15,571 nucleotides of DNA from Actinomycetota bacterium (GTDB taxonomy: Bacteria; Actinomycetota; Actinomycetes; Streptosporangiales; Streptosporangiaceae). Below are positions 1 to 7,297 of this stretch, in pieces. The position numbers and the translations under genes are program-made. The stretch spans positions 1 through 15,571 of the forward strand of contig PMST01000286.1 of NCBI GenBank assembly GCA_003168295.1, in the 5' to 3' direction. A model generated the notes under the pieces. That model was not told the origin of the DNA. It worked only from the letters and a program-made list of their open reading frames with translations, and made no database searches. The stretch's first letter is position 1. Each line of letters opens with the position of its first letter.

Positions 1-174
1 CGGACATCCGCATAGGTCTCCTGTCGGTAGAGACACCCCTGGTCTGGCGCGGTTATAGGTGCGGTTGTTGCCTGCACGGGCAACGGTGACCCGCGTGACG
101 ACGGCAACCGGGTGACGGAGGATGTCTGGACGAGGCGCTCAGTCCGGCGTCTGTCGTCACAGCACGCGGATGGG

Positions 175-1221
175 TCACTGGCGCGGCTTTGACCCTTGCG
201 GTGCGGCTGGGCAGTTGGCCTCGGCCCAGGCGATCACGTCGGCGGCGAGGTGTGATCCGGTGAGCGCGTCGATTTCCCTGATTCCTGTGGGGCTGGTGAC
301 GTTCACCTCGGTGAGCAGGCCGCCGATGACGTCGATGCCGGCGAAGACGAGCCCGTTCTCGCGCAGCAGTGGTGCGAGCCGGCCGCAGATGACGCGATCC
401 CGTTCGGTGACCGAGTCGGCGACCGGGAGTGCGCCGGTGGCCATGTTGCACCGGAAGTCGTCCGGGCCGGCGACCCGGCGGACGACCCCGACCGGCTCGC
501 CGTCAAGGACGATGACGCGCCGGTCTCCGTCACTTGCGGCGGCGATCCACCGCTGGACGACGACCTGGCTGCGCCCGCGGTCGGTGGCGTTGTCCAGCAG
601 GGAGCGCAGGTTGGGGTCGGCGGGGTCGAGGATGAGGACGCCGCGGCCGCCCATCCAGTCCGTGGGCTTGAGCACGGCTCGTCCCCAGTCGGCTACGACG
701 GCTCGTATCTCCTGCCGGTCGGCGCTGACCAGGGTGGGCGGCCCGAGTTCCGGCGCGCGGAGTGCGAACAGCTTCTCGTTGGCGTTGCGTACCCCGGCCG
801 GCGAGTTGACCAGCAGCGTCCGGCGCGGGTCGACGAGGTCGAGCAGGTAGGTGGCGCGCAGGTAGTTGGCATCGACGGGCGGGTCGGTGCGCATGAAGAC
901 GGCGGCCGCGTTGTTGAGCGGGTACCGTACGGCCGCGCCGGGCGCGTACCATTCTCGGTCCGCTATCCACTTGCCGTCGTGCAGCACGGCCGGCCGCAGC
1001 GTGACCGGTGTGCAGCGGGCAGCCGGCACGCCGTCGCGGAAACCCAGCTCCCCCGCCGTGGTGACAAGGACACGATGGCCGCGCAGTTGCGCGGCCTCCA
1101 TCAGCGCGACGCTGGTGTCGTGGGCGGGCAGCAGGCCGGAGATCTCGTCGGTGACGAACACCATGTCCGCGGACTGGCCGGCCTCGCGGCGGTCTGCGGC
1201 GGAAATCGGTGCCGTCGTCAT
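175..1221 (-). CDS. gshB: Glutathione synthetase (GshB), last gene of the iso operon
   Basis: ATP-dependent ligase joining gamma-glutamylcysteine and glycine to make glutathione in the cytoplasm, the co-substrate of the IsoI/IsoJ transferases upstream. The 348-residue product matches the bacterial GshB family (about 316 residues in E. coli) along its length: an N-terminal substrate domain with MRTDPP (110-115) and NEKLFAL (148-154), then an ATP-grasp domain with VLKPTDWMGGRG (183-194), GDRRVIVLDGEPV (232-244) and the ligand-binding segment LTEVNVTSPTGIREI (303-317). An upstream in-frame extension exists, but the ATG at 1221 is chosen because it overlaps the preceding stop as ATGA, has AGGGA just upstream, and starts near the family's usual N-terminus; Met20 is a possible alternative. 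Coupled to the degenerate aldehyde dehydrogenase, with which it should be co-translated. Family assignment is firm; the role in isoprene metabolism is inferred from context. Confidence 0.93.
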   Translation of the reverse strand: MTTAPISAADRREAGQSADMVFVTDEISGLLPAHDTSVALMEAAQLRGHRVLVTTAGELGFRDGVPAARCTPVTLRPAVLHDGKWIADREWYAPGAAVRYPLNNAAAVFMRTDPPVDANYLRATYLLDLVDPRRTLLVNSPAGVRNANEKLFALRAPELGPPTLVSADRQEIRAVVADWGRAVLKPTDWMGGRGVLILDPADPNLRSLLDNATDRGRSQVVVQRWIAAASDGDRRVIVLDGEPVGVVRRVAGPDDFRCNMATGALPVADSVTERDRVICGRLAPLLRENGLVFAGIDVIGGLLTEVNVTSPTGIREIDALTGSHLAADVIAWAEANCPAAPQGSKPRQ

Positions 1222-2567
1222 CGTCCCTGTCCTGTCCACGCGGGTGCCAGCGTATCGGCCGACGGCCACAGGCTCGTATCGGGACCGGGAACTACCCGGC
1301 CGGGCAGGGTTCCCGCGGGCGGCAGGCAGGCTCCCCAGACGGCGATTGTCCCGTCCGCGTGCCGGGGCGCGCGAAGGTGCTCGCTCAGGTCGGACCAGCC
1401 GGTCCAGGTGAGGATGCTGAGCACCGGACCGAGCGGGGCAAGTTCCTGCTCGCGGCGGGCAGCCGGTGAGCCGGCCGCGTGCAGCAGCAGGGCGGTTCCC
1501 GGGAGCCGCCATCCCATCCGGTGCGCAGTGTCGTCCGGGACATGGCCGCCGAGCAGCAGCGTGGCGCCCGCGTCCACGAGGGCGCCGATGCGGGCGAGCG
1601 AGCGGTTGCGTACCGGGTCAGTCGGCAGCGGGGCGGGGCTGGTGGCCGCGAGGCGGGCGAGGACAGCCGGCAGGACCGCCGCCGGCGTGTCCCGGTGCAC
1701 GGCGAGCAGCGGTAGGCCGAACGGGCCGCTGTGCACCCGGACGCCGGCCGCTACCGCAGCGGCGGCGGCATCGGCGTCAGGCTGGTCAGGCCCGATCACG
1801 CAGAAGTTTCCGCCGCCGTTCACCGCGTGCAGCGGCACTCCGGTGCGTTGCCCGGCCCGGCGTGCGTGCTCGATGGTTCGTTCGCCGCCGCGTACGTACA
1901 GCGCGGCGAGGTCCCGGCGGCTGAACAGCTCGGCGCCAACATCGGTGCCGGTGCCCTGGACGATGTTGACTACTCCGGGGGGCAGGCCACAGTCCTGCGC
2001 CAGCCGGGCGAACGCGACCGCGCTGAGCGGCCCGCGCAGCGACGGCTTGACTACCACCGTGTTTCCGCGCAGCAGGGCGGGCAGCGTGCTCGTCACCACG
2101 TCCGTGAGCGGCAGCCCCCAGCACAGCACGTGCCCGGTCACCCCGGCGCTCCGGGCGCCGTCCTGCGGGGTGCCGTGACTGAGGATGGCGCGGGCGGCGG
2201 CGATCGTGGCGCTCACCGCTGCGAATGAGTCGTCGAAGGAGAGGCCGGTCTCCCGGCTCTGCAGCAGGGCTAGTGGCTCGCGGTTGGCGTTGAGGCTGTC
2301 CACCAGGGTCAGCAGCAGCCTCGTGCGGGCGAGTTCCCTGGACCAGGTGCCGCCGAGGGCGGTCCTGGCGGTGGCGACCGCGCGGTCGACGTCGAAGCGG
2401 GACGACAGGGGGACGACCGTGGTGACGGTGCTGTCGGCCGGATTGCGGATCTCGAAGTCATAGGGCGCGGCCGGGAAGACCCATTTCCCGCCGATGAAGT
2501 TGCGGCCGAAGTGCCCGTCGCCGGCCAGGATGGCGGTAAGCGGCTGATCTAGTGTCGCGGCGTTCAT
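1218..2567 (-). CDS. Aldehyde-dehydrogenase homologue lacking catalytic residues (probable pseudoenzyme)
   Basis: A 449-residue protein with the aldehyde dehydrogenase fold: NPADSTV near 42, GNTVVVKPS (168-176, with the NAD-contacting Lys174), GLPPGVVNIVQGTG (194-207) and a GPVLSIL segment near the C-terminus. The catalytic set is gone. The usual WN.P becomes CWGLP (Asn to Gly151), the ELGG glutamate aligns with Val249 (VNGGGN), and the GQxC nucleophile aligns with Pro282 (SGPF). The intact aldehyde dehydrogenase at 7298-8680 keeps all three, so the contrast is visible within the window. The frame is open and GC-rich, so this is not a recent pseudogene. ATG 2567 is preferred over ATG 2597 because it has GAGGG at a proper distance. 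It starts 56 bases after isoF and overlaps gshB by 4 bases. Family is sure; function is unknown. A binding, structural or regulatory role is possible, as is non-oxidative chemistry. Confidence 0.85.
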   Translation of the reverse strand: MNAATLDQPLTAILAGDGHFGRNFIGGKWVFPAAPYDFEIRNPADSTVTTVVPLSSRFDVDRAVATARTALGGTWSRELARTRLLLTLVDSLNANREPLALLQSRETGLSFDDSFAAVSATIAAARAILSHGTPQDGARSAGVTGHVLCWGLPLTDVVTSTLPALLRGNTVVVKPSLRGPLSAVAFARLAQDCGLPPGVVNIVQGTGTDVGAELFSRRDLAALYVRGGERTIEHARRAGQRTGVPLHAVNGGGNFCVIGPDQPDADAAAAAVAAGVRVHSGPFGLPLLAVHRDTPAAVLPAVLARLAATSPAPLPTDPVRNRSLARIGALVDAGATLLLGGHVPDDTAHRMGWRLPGTALLLHAAGSPAARREQELAPLGPVLSILTWTGWSDLSEHLRAPRHADGTIAVWGACLPPAGTLPGRVVPGPDTSLWPSADTLAPAWTGQGR

Positions 2568-2623
2568 CGTGCCCTCGCGCTTTTCGTCGTTGGTCATGGT
2601 CGCGGTCTTGGTCCGGCGGTGAG

Positions 2624-3655
2624 TCAGGCGATGAAGCGGTCGAAGAAGGTCCGGTCGGCGACCGCCGTCCCCTGGCGGACCAGGCGGCGCAGGGTCGCGT
2701 CGATCATCGGTGCCGGGCCGGCGATGTACAGGTCGTGCCCGCTGAGGTCGGGCCGGTCGGTGGCGAGGTGGTCCAGCGCCAGGCCGGCCCGCAGCGGCCC
2801 GAGCTCCGGGTGCTCGTCTTGGTCCTGGCCTGTCTCCACCACCGGCACGATGAGGACGCCGCGGTCGCGCAGCGCCGTCAGGCGCGCGGCCAGCACCAGG
2901 TCCTGCGCCTGCCGGACGCCCACGTAGACCTCGACCGTGTGGCCGCCCGCGGCGGCCAGCTCCTCGGCGATAGCGAGGACCGGCGCCAGCCCGGTGCCTC
3001 CGGCCAGGCAGGCGGCCGGGCGTGTGGCCGGCAGCCGCGCGTAGGCCCGGCCGTAGGGCCCCTCCACCGTGACCGGCAGCGCGCGCCACTGGGGGGCGAA
3101 CAGCCACCGGCTCCCGGCACCGCCCGGCTTGGCACGGATCAGCAGCTCAAGCCGCCGCGGGTCGCCGAGGCAGGCCGGGCGGCTCATCGAGTAGGCGCGC
3201 CGCACCCCGTCGCTGAACTCGATGATGACGAACTGGCCGGCCAGGTAGGGCAGGTCCCCCCCGGCCTCGACGATGAACTGGGCGGTGTCGTCGGTGAGCA
3301 TCTCCCGCTTGCTCACCTGTCCGGGCAGGCGGCGGGGGCGCGGCTCGGCCGCGGCGCCGGTGACGGCGGATTGCGGTGCGCGCACCTGGCACGGGCCGTC
3401 CGGGAGGGACTGGCACATCAGGATGCGGTTGCCGCGCCGCCGGTCACGCTCGGTCAGTCCCGGTGCCTGCGGCCACCGCGGTGTCACCGAGCCGCTGACC
3501 AGCTGCGCCCGGCAGGAGCCGCAGCCGCCGCTGGCGCACTCGTACGTCAGCGGCACCCCGGCCCGCAGCCCGGCGAGCAGGATCGTCTCGCCGGGCTGGC
3601 ACGGGACCAGGGGACCGGTCTCGCCGAAGGCGACGACCGGTGCCGTTCCGGGCAT
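2624..3655 (-). CDS. isoF: Isoprene monooxygenase reductase component IsoF
   Basis: NADH-dependent iron-sulfur flavoprotein that passes electrons through the Rieske protein IsoC to the di-iron oxygenase. The 343-residue chain has an N-terminal plant-type [2Fe-2S] ferredoxin domain with Cys40, Cys45, Cys48 (ECASGGCGSC) and Cys81 (LMCQS), then an FAD domain with RAYSMSRP (about 152-159), then an NAD domain with AGGTGLAPVLAI (about 217-228) and a C-terminal YIAGPAPMID motif. This order is that of TmoF/TouF-type reductases. The start is uncertain: ATG 3655 lies 8 bases after GGGTGA, while a GTG at 3667 overlaps the isoE stop as GTGA and would add four residues. It is last of the six oxygenase genes, as in tmoABCDEF-type operons. 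Confidence 0.92.
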   Translation of the reverse strand: MPGTAPVVAFGETGPLVPCQPGETILLAGLRAGVPLTYECASGGCGSCRAQLVSGSVTPRWPQAPGLTERDRRRGNRILMCQSLPDGPCQVRAPQSAVTGAAAEPRPRRLPGQVSKREMLTDDTAQFIVEAGGDLPYLAGQFVIIEFSDGVRRAYSMSRPACLGDPRRLELLIRAKPGGAGSRWLFAPQWRALPVTVEGPYGRAYARLPATRPAACLAGGTGLAPVLAIAEELAAAGGHTVEVYVGVRQAQDLVLAARLTALRDRGVLIVPVVETGQDQDEHPELGPLRAGLALDHLATDRPDLSGHDLYIAGPAPMIDATLRRLVRQGTAVADRTFFDRFIA

Positions 3656-3663
3656 CGCGGCGG

Positions 3664-4698
3664 TCACCCGGCCGACGCCGCGAGCCCTGCCCCCTCGAGG
3701 AGGGCCGTCCACTCGGCGCGGATGCTGCCGGCGATCTCGGCCTGGCGCCGGGTGTCGGACGGGGCGAGCAGACGAGCACCCCCGTCGATCATCGCGTGGC
3801 CGAGCGGCGCGAACTCGGCCACCAGGGCCTGCACGACATCCTCATTGCCGGGGTCGGCTCCGACCAGGAACTTGACGAGCGCCGTGGTCCACCGCTGACT
3901 GCGCTGGGCGTCCAGCCACAGGTTGTCGGCGATGAGCGCGTCCAGCCTGGCCCCGGTCAGCTCTGCCTGCCGGCTGAACTGGCGCAGCAGGATCAGGTCG
4001 CCGACCGGCTTGATCACCAGGTTGGTGACGGCCAGCGCACGGTCCCAGTCGAACTCGACTAGGGCGAGCTCGACCGCCTTGCGCAGCGGCTGCCAGTCGG
4101 CGTCGCCCTCCCAGGTCTGCCGCTCGCCGGCGGTGAAGTCCCGGTCGGGGTAGGTGAGCTGCAGCTGCTTGGTCCGGTACGCGGTGAGCTGGACGCGGCG
4201 CAGCTGGTCGGCGGTCTGGAAGACGGCGCAGTTGGACACGTAGCTGCCCGGCGCGAGCTGCTGCACGTAGGCCGACAGCAGCTGCAGGCCGTGCGCGAAG
4301 TAGCGGCCCGGGGTCAGCACCCGCCGCAGCAGCCCGAGCGCCTCGCCGCTCAGCGACGCGTCGTACCCGAGCCCGTCGAACTCCTCGAGCAGTCCCTCGA
4401 CGTAGGTTTCCTGGTCGTCCTGGCCAGCCACGTAGGTGGCGTAGGTGACGGAGTCGGGGTCGCGGAACGCGTCCCAGTCCGGCACGGTCAGCTTCGTCGC
4501 GTCGCGGTGCGTGCGCAGCCACACGTTGCCGTGCACCTCGGGCCCCATCTCCAGCGGCACCGGGCCGGTGGTGTGGTTCAGGTTGTGCGTGACGACCTCG
4601 TACTCAGTCGGCCGGCGGCCAAGGTCGCCGAAGGCGCTCCAGGTCTTCAGCCCGCGCGCGCGGGACCGCGGTACGGCCTTGGGTTTTGCCTGCGTCAT
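3664..4698 (-). CDS. isoE: Isoprene monooxygenase hydroxylase beta subunit IsoE
   Basis: Beta subunit of the (alpha-beta-gamma)2 oxygenase of the soluble di-iron monooxygenase family; it has the ferritin-like helical fold but no metal site and supports IsoA. The 344-residue product shows the family's N-terminal LKTWSAFGDLGRRPTEYEVV segment (about 17-36), followed by the GNVWLR region and a long helical body, and its length fits TmoE/TouE (about 330). ATG 4698 is chosen over an in-frame ATG 42 bases upstream because it overlaps the isoD stop as ATGA and has GCGGGAG seven bases before it. The reductase gene follows with essentially no gap, indicating coupled expression. Confidence 0.92.
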   Translation of the reverse strand: MTQAKPKAVPRSRARGLKTWSAFGDLGRRPTEYEVVTHNLNHTTGPVPLEMGPEVHGNVWLRTHRDATKLTVPDWDAFRDPDSVTYATYVAGQDDQETYVEGLLEEFDGLGYDASLSGEALGLLRRVLTPGRYFAHGLQLLSAYVQQLAPGSYVSNCAVFQTADQLRRVQLTAYRTKQLQLTYPDRDFTAGERQTWEGDADWQPLRKAVELALVEFDWDRALAVTNLVIKPVGDLILLRQFSRQAELTGARLDALIADNLWLDAQRSQRWTTALVKFLVGADPGNEDVVQALVAEFAPLGHAMIDGGARLLAPSDTRRQAEIAGSIRAEWTALLEGAGLAASAG

Positions 4699-5036
4699 CG
4701 CACTGCTCCCGCCTTGGTGGCATTCTGCTGGTAGAACCACACGTACTCATCGGTACGGGTCTTGAGCCGCCCCTTGAACGACGGCATGTCGATCTCCAGC
4801 GCGGCCAGCTGGTAGGGCCCGCCCAGCGCGGCTTGGAGGCTTGCCAGGGTGAGCCGGCACTCCCCGACCGTGTGGATGCGGATGTAGTCGTCACGGTCGA
4901 GGACGAGCACGTCCTTATCCGGATTGTCCGCCGCGACCGCCTCGATGACCGCCTCGGCGAGGTTGCCGGCCCGGATGACCGGCCCGACGAGATCGTCGAC
5001 GATCTCGTCGGCCGGGTCCATTTCCAATACCGCCAT
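4695..5036 (-). CDS. isoD: Isoprene monooxygenase coupling/effector protein IsoD
   Basis: Small cofactor-free effector (MmoB/DmpM/TmoD family) that binds the hydroxylase and tunes electron transfer and oxygen activation. The 113-residue product carries the family hallmarks VGPVIRAGNLAEAVIEA (17-33), DNPDKDVLVLDRDDYIRI (37-54) and a C-terminal LEIDMPSFKGRL segment, and the length fits (about 100-110). ATG 5036 is preceded by GAGGG six bases upstream. It lies 49 bases after isoC and overlaps isoE by 4 bases. Its position between Rieske protein and beta subunit is exactly that of tmoD. Confidence 0.92.
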   Translation of the reverse strand: MAVLEMDPADEIVDDLVGPVIRAGNLAEAVIEAVAADNPDKDVLVLDRDDYIRIHTVGECRLTLASLQAALGGPYQLAALEIDMPSFKGRLKTRTDEYVWFYQQNATKAGAVR

Positions 5037-5085
5037 GATTACCCTCGGCTTTCTGGGACTTTCCTAGTGGATGCCGGGCGGCCGG

Positions 5086-5439
5086 TCAGCCGGACCGGGA
5101 TGTCATCCGGGCGCACAGCCGCACCCGTACCATGCCGTCGTCGCCGACCTGGACGTCATGCCTGGTGAGCCGCTCGCCCATGGGGTTGATGCTCTCGCCG
5201 GTGGTGACGTCGAACTGCCATTCGTGAGCCCGGCAGGTGAGCTTGCGGCCTTCCAGCTCGCCCTCGACGAGGGAGAAGCTCTGGTGCGGACAGATTCCGT
5301 CGAAGGCGTGGACCTGCCCGTTCACCTTGACGAGGAGCACTTCGGCGTCACCGATGTCGTACGCCTCCATGTCCCCGTCCCACAGCGCCGATTCCTCTGT
5401 CAGCTCGACGTACTCGCTGCCGGGAACCTCGTCAGGCAT
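5086..5439 (-). CDS. isoC: Isoprene monooxygenase Rieske ferredoxin IsoC
   Basis: Rieske-type [2Fe-2S] protein carrying electrons from IsoF to the hydroxylase. The 117-residue product has the two cluster-binding motifs Cys50-Pro-His52 (ICPHQS) and Cys69-X2-His72 (TCRAHEW), spaced by 16 residues as in TmoC/TouC, followed by the GESINP segment that closes the Rieske fold. ATG 5439 has GGGAG seven bases upstream and overlaps the isoB stop by eight bases (ATGCCTGA), which points to translational coupling. Longer upstream extension of this frame runs through isoB and is not coding. Confidence 0.93.
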   Translation of the reverse strand: MPDEVPGSEYVELTEESALWDGDMEAYDIGDAEVLLVKVNGQVHAFDGICPHQSFSLVEGELEGRKLTCRAHEWQFDVTTGESINPMGERLTRHDVQVGDDGMVRVRLCARMTSRSG

Positions 5440-5710
5440 CGGCCGGCTCCCGGAAGCGGACGTCGACCCACTGCAGGGGCAGCAGTTGCCGTTCGGCGAG
5501 GACGGCACCGAATGTGAGTGACGGGTCGAGCACCTCCCCGTCGAGCAGCACGTCGTAGGCCGCCGGCCCGGCCGGCCGGGGAAGGCGGTGCCCGACGGTG
5601 AACGATGCGACCTTCTCGGCCACCACGTCCATGGTGTCGTCGGTGTCCACCGCGACCAGGTGCGGAACGAAGTCACCGACGAAGCGGCCGGTGATGGGGA
5701 ACGCTGCCAT
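5432..5710 (-). CDS. isoB: Isoprene monooxygenase hydroxylase gamma subunit IsoB
   Basis: Small ubiquitin-like gamma subunit of the oxygenase (TmoB/TouB family). The 92-residue protein begins MAAFPITGRFVGDFVPHLVA and continues VDTDDTMDVVAEKVA, which parallels TmoB (MSAFP...DF...VVVD..DSMDQVAEKVA). ATG 5710 is supported by one of the best ribosome binding sites in the window, AAAGGAGAT seven bases upstream. It lies 44 bases after isoA. A longer open frame continues upstream through isoA in another frame and is a shadow. Confidence 0.9.
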   Translation of the reverse strand: MAAFPITGRFVGDFVPHLVAVDTDDTMDVVAEKVASFTVGHRLPRPAGPAAYDVLLDGEVLDPSLTFGAVLAERQLLPLQWVDVRFREPADA

Positions 5711-5754
5711 AGCGCTATCTCCTTTGACTGTGCCTGCGGTCGCGCGCGGCCGGG

Positions 5755-7245
5755 TCAGCCGGCCGCGGTGGCCGGGGCCGCGTAATCGGCGGCCCACCGG
5801 TACTGGTAAACGTCGTCGCCCATGACGTCGGGGGTGAGGCCCATGTAGCCGAGGGCGCCGCCGAGGTCGGGCGGCAGGATCTGGCCGCCGATGAACCGGT
5901 CGACGAAGTTCTGGTGCCCGGCGTACCGCTCGGGGTCCTGTTCGAAGCACCACTGCGAGATCCCGGAGTCGAACTGGTACAGCCGGCCCTGGTAGACCAG
6001 CTGGTGCGGGGCGAGGTCGTGCCTGGACATCGCGGAGCCCAGCGGCAGCTGGGTGAGGTTGCACAGCGACGGGAGGGTGGCCGGCAGCGTCGCCTCGACG
6101 TGACCTTCGTTGACGTTCTTGATGATCTCGTCCCACAGGACGCCCCAGTTGTCTTCCCACGTGGGGTACTTCTCGTTGAGCCACTCGCGCTCGTCCTTGG
6201 ACACGCCGGCGTTCGGCTTCCAGAACAGCGTCGGCCGCCAGTACCAGGTGCCGATGTGCATGGCGTGGTGGCCGTTGTCGAGCGAGTGCAGGAACTGGTC
6301 CCAGTACCAGGGCTTCTTCAGCCCGTAGTCCTCCAGGATGCGCTCGTGGTGGTTGACGATCCACTCGAGCATGAACTCCTTGAACGACATCTTGCGCTGG
6401 TCCAGCGGCGTGTAGTAGTCCATCGCCGGACCGGTCAGGGTCTGGAAGAGCCGGGTGGAGCGCCAGAACGCCACGTCGATTGCCTTCTGCGCCCGCTCCG
6501 GGTCGTGCTCGACCAGCACCGCGAGCGTCGGGAAGCCTTGCTGGGCGTGCCGGGCCTCGTCGGTCTGGATGGAGGACAGCAGGTTGGACCAGTTGATGTC
6601 ACCGGCGGCCATCGCGTCGGCGGCCAGCGCGACGAACTGGATGTTGGTGAAGCCGTGCTCGACCGTCAGGCTGGTGGCCAGGGCGGCTTCGACGCAGTCG
6701 GCGTTCAGCATCGCGTCGTCGAAGAAGTTCTTGACCGCGAGCACGCCCCACTCGTTGGTGTGGAAGGCTTTCTGGGTCCAGTCGAAGCGCGGGTCGTGTT
6801 TGAGCAGGTCGTGGGAGAAGCGCATGTCGAGCTGGGTGTGCCGGGTCTCGTCCAGCATCCCGAAGACGCCGAGGTTGCGCCATTTGGGCGAGGGCGCGAA
6901 GCGGCAGAAGCGGCTCTGCATGGTGACGGCCATGTGCTCGACGAAGCACGTGGTGCCCATGTGCAGGTGTGATGCCGCGACGTGCGCCGGGTCGAGCTTC
7001 TCGTAGCTGCCGGACCGGGCCAGCGCGGTGCTGACCGCCTTGACTCCTGTCTCCTTCTCCCGCTGGATTCGCACGTAGTCGCGGTAGGAGACGCGGAACG
7101 GCTCCTCCCACGCTTGCCACGCGTCGGCGGGGATGTCTTCCACGCCGCTCCAGGTCGCCGGGAACGCCGCATCCGGTTGGACGTAGGACAGCGTCCAGTC
7201 GAGGTCGCGTGATGTCTCGTACCAGTCGTCTCGGTTCAGTAGCAT
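5755..7245 (-). CDS. isoA: Isoprene monooxygenase hydroxylase alpha subunit IsoA (di-iron active site)
   Basis: Catalytic subunit of a soluble di-iron monooxygenase, inserting one oxygen atom of O2 into isoprene to give the epoxide. The 496-residue protein has all six expected carboxylate/histidine ligands: Glu103 (FVEH), Glu133 and His136 (DETRH), Glu196 (VEHGFT), Glu230 and His233 (DEARH). From memory of toluene/o-xylene monooxygenase TouA (E104, E134, H137, E197, E231, H234), each is shifted by exactly one, so the active site is complete; Thr200 corresponds to the conserved threonine 201 of that group. ATG 7245 follows GAAGGGATC by about six bases. The order A-B-C-D-E-F also fits toluene monooxygenases; the flanking glutathione genes argue for isoprene. 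Related alkenes or aromatics could be side substrates. Confidence 0.93.
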   Translation of the reverse strand: MLLNRDDWYETSRDLDWTLSYVQPDAAFPATWSGVEDIPADAWQAWEEPFRVSYRDYVRIQREKETGVKAVSTALARSGSYEKLDPAHVAASHLHMGTTCFVEHMAVTMQSRFCRFAPSPKWRNLGVFGMLDETRHTQLDMRFSHDLLKHDPRFDWTQKAFHTNEWGVLAVKNFFDDAMLNADCVEAALATSLTVEHGFTNIQFVALAADAMAAGDINWSNLLSSIQTDEARHAQQGFPTLAVLVEHDPERAQKAIDVAFWRSTRLFQTLTGPAMDYYTPLDQRKMSFKEFMLEWIVNHHERILEDYGLKKPWYWDQFLHSLDNGHHAMHIGTWYWRPTLFWKPNAGVSKDEREWLNEKYPTWEDNWGVLWDEIIKNVNEGHVEATLPATLPSLCNLTQLPLGSAMSRHDLAPHQLVYQGRLYQFDSGISQWCFEQDPERYAGHQNFVDRFIGGQILPPDLGGALGYMGLTPDVMGDDVYQYRWAADYAAPATAAG

Positions 7246-7297
7246 CAGATGATCCCTTCGGTCGAATGCGCTTGTTGCCGTCGTCGGCGGTTCCGTG

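Noticed and set aside
67..84. Short hairpin GTTGCC-N6-GGCAAC downstream of gshB as a terminator
   Set aside because: Only six base pairs and no following T-tract in the direction of transcription; too weak to call.
2552..3898. Plus-strand open frame of 448 codons across isoF and the end of isoE
   Set aside because: Antisense shadow; low-complexity composition, no family motif, and it spans two genes that are certain.
5914..6972. Long plus-strand open frame (352 codons) opposite isoA
   Set aside because: It lies entirely antisense to a well-supported di-iron oxygenase gene. Its Val/Gly/Glu/His-rich composition is what GC-rich codon bias gives on the opposite strand.
2624..7245. Toluene/aromatic monooxygenase operon as the identity of the oxygenase genes
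   Set aside because: The component order is the same, but no aromatic-ring pathway gene is nearby, whereas IsoG/H/I/J homologues and glutathione synthesis are.
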